DNA from: Mercurialis annua
Lineage: Eukaryota; Streptophyta; Magnoliopsida; Malpighiales; Euphorbiaceae
Length of the DNA: 64,000 bases
NCBI RefSeq assembly: GCF_937616625.2
Contig: NC_065577.1
Location: 25,929,501-25,993,500 of the forward strand
Reading direction: 5' to 3'
Below are positions 56,701 to 64,000 of this stretch, in pieces; within the stretch, counting starts at the first letter, position 1; every line of letters begins with the position of its first letter. A model generated the notes under the pieces. That model was not told where the DNA came from. It searched no databases and saw only the letters and a program-made list of their open reading frames with translations. The translations under genes and the position numbers were made by a program.

Positions 56701-59177
56701 TGTGAGAGGAGCGGGGTTAGGGAGCCGCTCGCCCAAGACTTATGGCTGGCTTATCGATCTGGAAATTATTTGAAAAATGGAGTCGCCACCTAGTTCAACT
56801 AGGAAATGCCTTTTAACCGGCTAGATAGCCTTACTCGCCTCTGGTAAGACTATCGTGCATCGGACCAAAGATATTAGGGTTCGTGGACCCTCCCGAGACT
56901 CTTGTGCTTGGCTTATCTGTTACCGGCTTTATTTTCTGGACATATGCTTTTTATATTCTCATCTCAACAGTATATGCAGTTCATAGGATATGAAAGCTGT
57001 TAATAAACAAGTATGAAAGCTGTACACACGTTTGATGCGCATATGACTAGATCTAGACTGGCATTTGTGGCAAGTAGCAGGTACTCCTAAGCATACATCT
57101 AACCTTAGAGGTTTCTAGCAAATAGCATAAGTCCGGCTGGTCTAGATATTTTAAATGCACAAAGCCTAAAACCGGATGTATAGGTGTGATTGATTGATTT
57201 TATTAGGTGATTCTTGAAAAAAACCTATACAACTGTTACTCCGTTTTCGTATTAGTCCTACGATATCTAGGTGATGGGCTGAAATTGCATTAATGGGCCA
57301 ATTTTAGATGATTAGTCCTTTAACCAGTTATTATTGGATTTGGAATGCTTTTGGAAAGCAGTAAACAGTGCTAGCATGCTCTGGGGCAGTTGGATATACA
57401 TACAAGGTTAGAAATACTTTTAAACCTCGTTGACTTTGAGTGCCTGGCACTCGCGCGGTTTTTGACCATCAGTCCGGTCAGAGTGGGCTTTCGGTCAAAT
57501 CACGAGAGTTTTGCGTCTTGTCGATCCGGTTCTACTGGTTTGATCTAGAGTCGATTCCAAGTGCGGGTTAGCCCGGAATCGGCTCTGGAAGTTGCTAGTT
57601 TGTTGGCCTCGGGCTCGTGGGCCCGATTTATACACTATGTTACATATCTGGACTTCTGAGTTTGTTTTACATAGGTTCTGGCCCGTTACATTACATAATA
57701 TGAAAGTGCATTGTATTAGCTACGTCTGGGTTCCAACTGGGCCTGATTTGGAGTCCGGATGGGCCCGGAAACACGTCTAGAAGTTTGGATCGAAGTTTGG
57801 AAGATCTGGAAAGCGAGTCTGGAAGGCTGGGGACGAAGAACACAATGAACCGGCGCCGGCAGTTTAAGGTGGCGGCGCCGCTGGTTTGTCGTGGCGGTGC
57901 CGCCGGTTGCAGCGGCGGCAGCGACGGTTCGTCGGCAGCAGTTCTGAGATTTTTGTTTTGCTTTGTTCTGACTCGTTTCAACTCCATTTTTCATGTAAAA
58001 GTAGTAAAAAAAGCATAAAATCGAAGAAGAAATCCAAAAAAACACATAATCGAAGTGTTTTAAGATCATCTAGACAAATTTAGTTTTCTGGGCAGCAAGT
58101 ACGTTTTTCAAGTTTTCATAGTAAAACAAGCTAAAATCTCATAGAAACATAAATTCTAAGAGCTCTGGATTAACTGGGTTTATGTATTTAGGCTTAAACA
58201 TGATTAATTACAGCAATTAAATATGTCTATCATCGAATTTCATAGCAATTATTGAAAGCATCGAATTAGTTAATTATAGCAATTTCAATACCAAATAAGC
58301 AATTATAGGCTAAACATGCATCCTAAAATACACATTTACAGCAATTATGATATTCATGGCATGAAAAATCAAAGGAATTATGATAGAGGGTCCTTAGAAT
58401 TACCGTTCTGAGTCCTTGGCTCGTTTGCTGGCGAAGTGGATGCGGAATCCAGCTTTGGATCTGTGCAGGGGTTGCGTTCTTGGAGAATCAAAGCGTTCTT
58501 AGTGTTTCAGGACTTGAAATTTATGTGTGTGTGTGTGCTGTGATTTTCGGATTTGATATTATAGGGTGGTGGCCGAATTTTCTGTCTTTCTGTCTAGGGT
58601 TTGTGTCCCACCTTTTGCCAGGCTAGCTTAAGGCTATATTTATAGTGATTAATTAGGTCTAGGATTAGCTTATCTGCATTTACAGGTTCGTCCTTGTTAG
58701 TGTTTGGTTAAGGGTTGAAGAAGTGTTAAGTGATAAGTCTAGATGTATTTAGGATTAGGTTTTAATTAATTAATTAGGATTTTAATTCTAATTTTTGGAT
58801 TTTGACTTGCTAGCAAAGTAAAAGGGTGCTAAAGTCTATTTTGGTGCCTAAAAGTGTCAAAAAAGGCTACTAAAGTCCTATGATATTGGTCATGGTCAAT
58901 TCCAGTCCGTAAAACTTGCAAATTGGCCCATAAACTTCTAAGACATTGCAATTAGTCCAATTTATGGACTTAGATTACAATCTCTTTGGATTTTTATGGG
59001 CTATTTACGCCTAATTGCGTTTTAATCCTCCAAATTTGCAGTTGTGCACATATTACGCCTGCTTAGAATCTAGCAAGCAAATCGAAAGCTCGTCACCGGA
59101 CGGATTTCTCTGGAAATCATCATTGGACGCTTCAGTTCCTTATCACTTTTTACCTGTCCAAAAAATAGGTGTCTACA
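56701..59177 (-). repeat. X-family 3' LTR
   Basis: 2477 bp, minus strand TGTAGACACCTATTTTTTGG to CTCCTCTCACA. It aligns along its whole length with 12551-15043. A TATAAATATA box is at 58644-58635. It contains the palindromic array 57850-57930. Open frames at 57691-58083 on both strands overlap that array and are not genes. Confidence 0.85.
57850..57930. repeat. ~22-bp GC-rich palindromic array in X 3' LTR
   Basis: Units CCGGCGCCGG, TGGCGGCGCCGCTGG, TGGCGGTGCCGCCGG and GCGGCGGCAGCG are separated by 7-9 variable bases, with a period of about 22. Confidence 0.75.
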
Positions 59178-59192
59178 GTTTGCCCCCTCTTT
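59178..59192 (-). other. Polypurine tract of X element
   Basis: The minus strand reads AAAGAGGGGGCAAAC directly before the LTR start TGTAGACACC. Confidence 0.75.
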
Positions 59193-59604
59193 AACGATAA
59201 TTGACGAAGTAGGTCAATTCTTGTTAAAGAAGAGACTTGCTGTTAGACGAGCGACAAGGATACAGCCCACGGTCGGAGGCCCTCGCCTTGTGGTATGGTA
59301 ATGCCCTAGCCTGAGCATTACCCGCTCTTGTGCATTTCTCTAGCCTCATGCACCTCTGAATCCTGCCTACTCCGCATCTGGCTGGGAGTAGTTTCTCAGC
59401 TGTCATTGAGCACGGGCTGCCTGAGTGCGTGCCCCGTGGAATGGAGCTATAAACTCTCGGCCGTCCAGAGAGTGGTTCGATTGCTCGATCCCTGGTAATG
59501 GTCCTGTCTGAGGCTTTCTTATAGACAGACAAGATCCCTTAGCCATCCCAAAGGCCACCAATATCGCATAGGTGTCTGGATTCCGTTAATTATTCCACGC
59601 TTAA

Positions 59605-59760
59605 CGGATGCTGGTGTCTTTCTACCAGGCTTCGGTGTCATTCTACCGTATGCTGATGTTTTTCATCAGGCTTTGGCGTCTTTCTGCCACTTATGGTGTC
59701 TTTATACCATGTTTTGGTGTTTCTCTACCATGTTTTTGCTTATTTATGCCATTTGGGGAG
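59605..59760. repeat. Tandem array, ~25-30 bp units
   Basis: Five or so units of GGTGTCTTTCTACCAGGCTT and variants (GGCGTCTTTCTGCCACTTAT, GGTGTTTCTCTACCATGTTT). Confidence 0.65.
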
Positions 59761-59794
59761 TTTGGATCTTTTGGATCCCGTCTTCTGGGTAACT

Positions 59795-60270
59795 CACCGG
59801 GTTAATTCTGAAGGCTCTGGAACTTGTATGAATGCTCTGGGTCTTGTCTGAAGACTTTGGGACTTGTCTGAAGGCTCTGGGACTTACTCTGATTCTCTGG
59901 GTTTGCTCTAAAGGCTCTAGGACTTTCTCTGTCGTTCTTGGATGTTTGCTCTAAAGGCTCTGGGTCTTGTTCTGAAGGCTCTTGGACTTGTTCTGTCATT
60001 CTTGGTTGTTTGCTCTGAAGGCTCTGGGTCTTGTTCTAAAGGCTTTAGGACTTGTCTGAAGTCTCTAGGACTTACTCTGATTCTCTGGGTTTGCTCTGAA
60101 GGCTCTAGGACTTGTTCTGTCGTTCTTGGCTGTTTGCTCTAAAGGCTATGGGTTTTGTTCTGAAGGCTCTAAGACTTGTTCTATCGTTCTTGGCTGTTTG
60201 CTCTACAGGCTCTAGGTCTTGTTTTGAAGGCTCTGGGACTTGTTCAGTCATTCTTGGCTGTTTGGCTGTT
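59795..60270. repeat. Tandem array, ~24-bp units in higher-order ~73-bp blocks
   Basis: CTGAAGGCTCTGGGACTTGT recurs more than ten times. TGTTCTGTCGTTCTTGGCTG recurs at longer spacing, giving a compound unit. Confidence 0.8.
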
Positions 60271-60385
60271 CATCTTCCGGAGTGTCCGTATTTTTCTGGC
60301 TGTTCCGTCTTCTGGCCTTGCATCCTTAGAGGTATCTTTCTGGCATATCCTTAATGGACGTAATTTTTTGTCTTTTAGTGGCTTG

Positions 60386-60473
60386 TGCCTTTTTAAGAGA
60401 ACCATCCCCTCATTTCTCACTTTGCACTTCCTTTTCTTCTTTCTCTATTTTTTGAGTTTGAGCATTTGAGCTA
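60386..60473 (+). promoter_or_regulatory. Possible promoter and 5' leader of the antisense PMD gene
   Basis: A TTTTTAAGAG TATA-like box at about 60387 is followed by a pyrimidine-rich leader of about 60 nt ending GAGCATTTGAGCT before the ATG. It is plausible but supported by composition only. Confidence 0.3.
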
Positions 60474-63116
60474 TGGCACCACCCCGGACCTTTAGGAAGC
60501 CGTGCATTGATCACGACCAGAAGGCTAACCGGCATGCTGCTTTACTGGAGGCGGATGAGGAGGCTCCGCTATTATTGCATCTGGAGGGGCACCTATGTGC
60601 CAAGGCTCATCGCTAGTTGCTATTTTCATCGTCTTTGTCTTGTAGATAGACTTTTTATTGCATGTATGTTTGAAATACGTCCGAAATATTGTTGAAACTT
60701 TGTCAAAACGGGCCCAGTCCCCGAAAATTTGTCCGAGAGAGGGGAAAGAAGTGGCGGTGGCACCAGGTTATAGTGGCGCTGCCGCCAATATGTACTGGCG
60801 GGGCCACCAGGATAAGCTGGCGGCGCCGCCAGTAACACTGGCGCCGTGACGATGGCACCAATGCCTTTGTGGCACGCGACTCCCGGTGCGTTTTTTTGCT
60901 ATTCCGATTCGATTCTTGATGATTCTGACCCTGTTTTTGTGATTTTTGTGCTTTCAGCAGCGAAATGTGTTCCGTACATCGGGGAACTTTGTGGATGCGC
61001 GTATCTGGTCCGATGTTTTTCCTGCTGCTGTTCGTTCTCGGGTGGACGCTACGGGTTTTGGCCGTCTTGCTAGCGGTCTGTTTACTGCGACGAGGATCTG
61101 TGACAGCGTTTCTCTGCGTGCGTGATGGAGCGGTGGATAGATACTACCCACACTTTTCATTTTCCGGTTGGGGGGCTCACAGTGACTCCTCTGAACTTTT
61201 TGCTGATTACCGAAATCTCTTTTGGAGGCGCGCTTGTGCCTTTTGATGGTGGTTTGGGATTATATCCTCAGAGGGATGCGTACATCTTTGAGATGCTAGG
61301 TTTTATTCTGGAGATGAAGGGTCGTAGTCTCCGACACCCTTAGTTGTATGAGCGTTACAAGGATAGCTTTCCTCGGACTAGCGACAAGGTTGATCTAATT
61401 GCCCGAGCTTTCATCTGTTATCTACTGGGGTCTACTCTATTCTGCAGTTCAGGTGCGACTCTGCCTCTTTGTGTGTTGCCGGCCATAGAGGACTTAGACC
61501 TGGTTAGTTCATATGACCGGGGATCTGCTTCCTTGGCCTATCTTTACACCAGCATTGACCGAGTGCTCCATAGGGGATCCCGTCTTTCTGGGATGTGGCC
61601 CACTGTACACGTGAGTTGTTTTATTGCTTATGACTGCATCATGCTTTTGATTTTTTTGTCTTAGCTGGTTTTATTCTGTTTTCAGATCTGGGCCATCCAA
61701 ATGGACCTTTTGACCGGCTTTGGTGTTCTTCCGGGGTTAGGATACCCTATGCTGAGATTCTGGGACTTCTCTCGCACTTTGATGCACAGTCAGGGAGCTG
61801 AGCGCAGAGGCTGGCTGAATGAGCTGGCGTGGACAGATGTGAGTACCGAACTCTTTTTTTGAACTACTCTGGGTATCTTTTGCAGTGTTGACCACCGTTC
61901 TACTGATTGTAGGTTGATACTTCCTGGAACACTCCTCTTGGAGTTCGCTGGCCTCGGTGGGTACAGGGTGCCGTAGCGAAGTTGGGCTTACGTTATCTGA
62001 TGTATGGCCTGAATTGTAGGTCAAGATCTCTGGGGGACCGTGTTCTCCATTGGTGGGGTGGCCCACGTGTCCGTATGGTCCCAGTTGGACCTCCTTTATC
62101 GATACTTGGAAAAAGGAAATACTCTTCGACTGGATATGAGGGGTTATCCTGCTACTGGTATGGTATCCGTTCCTCAGCTGAGCTATCTAGATGACTTCGC
62201 GTGGCATCATCTTCTGGGAGGCTTTTGTTGGACGGAGTACCCGTCGTTCAGGATCAGCAGGCGGCTGCAGGGCCACAGGTATGTGTCATTCTCCTAATTG
62301 TTTCTCTTTCTAGGTTTTTTCCGTCTTCTTGAGTTCTTTTTTGGCGTTCTCTCAGGGAGGTGCTAGACGTGGGTCTCGTTTTGTCCATTCTAGGGTATAT
62401 GCTCTTGGGTCTCCTAGTCGGGTCCCGTCTTGTAGGCGAGCCGGTGTTGGTGACATGGTCTCTGGTTCTTTGAGTCAAATGCCGGAGAGATCTGCGCGTT
62501 ACGGTGGCATGCATGGGCATGTGCGGGATTCTGTTCCTCTGTGTTACATGACACATTCTTTTATGCCAGCTGACTGAACTGATGTGAGTATTTCCTTTTT
62601 CTGTTCTCTTGTTTCGAGGGTCCATTTTCCCTATTAGACTGAGCGTCTTCTTTTGGTTTTCAGGTACCGGTATCTGGCGTGGCTTAGTTAGTCGATGGTG
62701 CCTATTACTGGCGTAATCGCTTGTGCACTGTGTCTGCACAGATGAGGGAAAAAACAAATATGCAATATTTCTATCCTATATGTATGCATGCATGCAATCA
62801 TATAGCTCTGACTGCTCTTTGGCTTCTTCTGTAGTTGCGCATTGACAATTTGGAGGAGCAGGTGCGTCTGACAGGGCTGCGTCCGGCTGTTAGTGACATC
62901 CCTCCTGGGTTCCCTGGCGCTGGAGGTGGACTTTGTGCTGGTGACCGTGGACGTGGATCTCGTGGTAGACGAGGATCTGACATACGAGGAGGTCGTGGAG
63001 ACTTCTCTTTGTCTTCTGGTGGCGAGCAGACTGGGCGCTGTTCTGGTGACTCGCCTTCTGGGAGCCGTTCTGACGACTCAGAGACCCTAGAGCAGGATTT
63101 GGACTTTGATAGTTAG
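60474..63116 (+). pseudogene. Plant mobile domain (PMD) gene, antisense inside X element, multi-exon
   Basis: Proposed exons: 60474-~60617, 60958-61610, 61686-61838, 61913-62278, ~62356-62588, possibly one near 62664, and ~62835-63116, with GT/AG-type junctions at most borders. The start MAPPRTFRKPC is basic. Exon 2 reads GNFVDARIWSDVFPAAVRSR and ERWIDTTHTFHFPVGGLTVT, the hallmark of the PMD (PF10536) family, then LARAFICYLLGST-like and YDRGSASLAYLYTSIDRVLH segments. Exon 4 has NCRSRSLGDRVLHWWG, with a second frame carrying SYLDDFAWHHLLGGF. The C-terminus has a short amphipathic helix (LRIDNLEEQV) and an acidic tail ending at 63116. Lesions: a one-base frameshift near 61120 (LRA to MERW), an in-frame TAG at 61341-61343, and a probable frameshift in exon 4. 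The first intron donor is unclear. PMD proteins are linked to silencing (MAIN/MAIL family) and occur in transposons. Confidence 0.7.
60751..60858. repeat. ~22-bp GC-rich palindromic array in PMD intron 1
   Basis: Five units: TGGCGGTGGCACCAGGTTAT, TGGCGCTGCCGCCAATATGT, TGGCGGGGCCACCAGGATAA, TGGCGGCGCCGCCAGTAACA and TGGCGCCGTGAC. Period is 21-22. The design is the same as the arrays in the X LTRs. Confidence 0.8.
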
Positions 63117-63293
63117 GCTTGTACTGCATGTTGGTCACGTTTTGAACTTTTGCTTTTATTGACGACTATGTAGGCTGTCATAAGATGTTATACGTTTAGC
63201 GTTTTTTATGCTTTATTTTCATAACTTTGTTTTGTTTGTCATATTTGTGTTAGCCTTTTCTGGCCTCTCTGTTTCTGCTTCTGGTTTCAGACT
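63117..63293. other. Spacer downstream of the PMD gene
   Basis: Contains TTGTACTGCATGTTGG just after the stop, which resembles plant far-upstream polyadenylation signals. No coding capacity is seen. Confidence 0.3.
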
Positions 63294-63665
63294 GATGGAG
63301 ACCCGATGCCTCCGGTTCTTTGGCTACTGGAGACCTGATGCCCCCGGTTCGCTAGTGGATATCTGATGCCCCCGGTTCTTCTGCTTGTCGAGAACTAATG
63401 CCCCTGGTTAATCTGCTGGTAGAGACTCAATGCCTCCGGTTTCCTCTGGCTGGTTGAGACCTGATGCCCCCGGTTCTTTTGGCCGATGGAGACCTGATGC
63501 CCCTGGTTTGCTGGTGGAGACCTGATGCCCCCAATTCTTCTGCTGGTGGAGACCTGATGCCCCCGGTTCTTCTGCTGGTGGAGACCTGATGCCCCCGGTT
63601 CTTCTGGCCGGTGGAGACCCGATGCCCCCGTTTCTCTGGCTGGTGGAGATCCGATTCCCCCGTTT
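63294..63665. repeat. Tandem array, ~28-32 bp units
   Basis: About twelve units of GATGCCCCCGGTTCTTCTGC plus TGGTGGAGACCT with substitutions and small indels. On the minus strand each has a GGGGGC purine run reminiscent of the PPT. Confidence 0.85.
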
Positions 63666-63689
63666 CTTCTCGCTATTTGTGAGGTTAGT

Positions 63690-63860
63690 GCCCTCGGTTT
63701 CTGGGCGATGTAAGGCTAGCGCCAGTGGTTTCTGGATGATGGGGACCTTAAGTCCCTGGTCTTCTGGGAAAATGGGGCTAGCGCCTGTGGTTTCCGGTTG
63801 TGGCGAGGCTAGCGCCTGTGGTTTCTGGATGACAGGGACCTTAAATCTCCTAACTCTCCG
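63690..63860. repeat. Second tandem array, ~60-bp compound units
   Basis: GGCTAGCGCCTGTGGTTTCT (and GCCAGTGG variant) alternates with GGGACCTTAAGTCCCTGG. At least three partial units are present, directly following the previous array. No minus-strand pol is visible to 64000. Confidence 0.65.
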
Positions 63861-64000
63861 GATGAGGAATTCTTCTATTCCTTTTGTGTGTTTGGGGAAG
63901 TATTCTGCTTCTCTATTGGAGGACTTTGATGCCCCCTGCTATCATATTTCGTATCTGGGTAGCGGAGGCATGTTGCCTATTTTGTAATTCATCTGGAGGT

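Larger units (their letters stand above)
59193..60385. other. X-element 3' internal spacer, no gene
   Basis: Non-coding region between the PPT and the antisense gene. It contains two tandem arrays (59605-59760, 59795-60270). Open frames across the arrays repeat the same peptide (ALKALGLVLKALGLVLSFL type) and are not genes. Confidence 0.5.
56701..64000 (-). mobile_element. X-family Tat-like gypsy element, 3' part
   Basis: The 3' LTR (59177-56701) preceded on the minus strand by a polypurine tract shows that 59178-64000 is the 3' internal region of a minus-strand element whose gag-pol and 5' LTR lie right of the window. The left flank CTAGT (56696-56700) should recur beyond the 5' LTR. The visible internal part holds an antisense PMD gene and tandem arrays but no pol. 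This is consistent with the long pol-to-LTR spacer and extra ORFs known in Tat-lineage elements. Confidence 0.75.

Noticed and set aside
57716..58069. Overlapping open frames across the GC-rich LTR array
   Set aside because: They result from the palindromic array and low stop frequency in GC-rich repeats.
62254..62757. 167-codon minus-strand frame
   Set aside because: Antisense to the PMD gene exons. Composition is basic and low-complexity, with no domain.
63589..63987. 132-codon plus-strand frame
   Set aside because: The peptide is a repeat encoded by the tandem arrays (MPP..LL, SGFWMMGTL units).
1..64000. tRNA or rRNA genes
   Set aside because: I looked for T-arm-like GGTTCGAATCC and cloverleaf-size segments. 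Only PBS sequences (tRNA complements) were found, and no convincing gene.

Overview
This 64 kb window looks like a transposon graveyard from a flowering-plant, probably eudicot, nuclear genome. It is AT-rich, contains no bacterial-style operons, and is almost entirely LTR-retrotransposon sequence in several layers of nesting. I found no convincing single-copy host gene, tRNA, rRNA or CRISPR array. Five groups of elements account for most of it.

(1) Tat-like Ty3/gypsy elements. One truncated element lies at 1-3065 on the minus strand. A second family, here called X, has LTRs of about 2.2-2.5 kb: a 5' LTR with primer-binding site (5829-8077), a solo LTR with a perfect target-site duplication (TSD) (12551-15043), and a 3' LTR with polypurine tract (56701-59192). 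The internal region of that last element fills the window to 64000. (2) A family here called Y, with long (2.3-3.5 kb) LTRs bounded by TGTAATACCCC and GGGTCGTGACA. From an initiator-Met-type PBS and a short gag fragment it is probably a Tekay/Del chromovirus. At least a dozen copies or fragments lie in both orientations, including a decayed PR-RT fragment (28715-30345). (3) Copia: one structurally complete Ty1/copia element at 16715-24610 (TSD CGTAC) and one copia-type solo LTR at 40013-42626 (TSD TCATC). (4) MITEs: three long-TIR MITEs with 9-bp TSDs and one Emigrant/pogo-like MITE with a TA TSD. (5) A 5'-truncated LINE tail at about 51115-52200.

Layout: 1-3065 Tat-like gag; 3066-5723 Y LTR pieces; 5724-8077 X 5' LTR; 8078-12521 Y LTR pieces; 12551-15043 X solo LTR; 15049-27150 Y LTRs interrupted by the complete copia element; 27151-38629 Y LTRs in both orientations plus the pol fragment, with one solo LTR inserted five bases inside the tip of another; 39008-48198 one solo Y LTR hosting five further insertions; 48204-56700 three more Y LTRs, a LINE, a MITE and a gag fragment; 56701-64000 the X element.

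Three patterns stand out. (a) The internal region of the X element carries, antisense to the element, a multi-exon plant mobile domain (PMD) gene at 60474-63116 with at least two disabling lesions, flanked by tandem arrays. (b) Eight Y LTR copies carry a short palindromic or tandem array just upstream of the TATA box, and the array has a different sequence in each copy. (c) All three X LTRs, and the first intron region of the antisense PMD gene, contain the same kind of array of about 22-bp units built on a GGCGGCGCCGCC palindrome.
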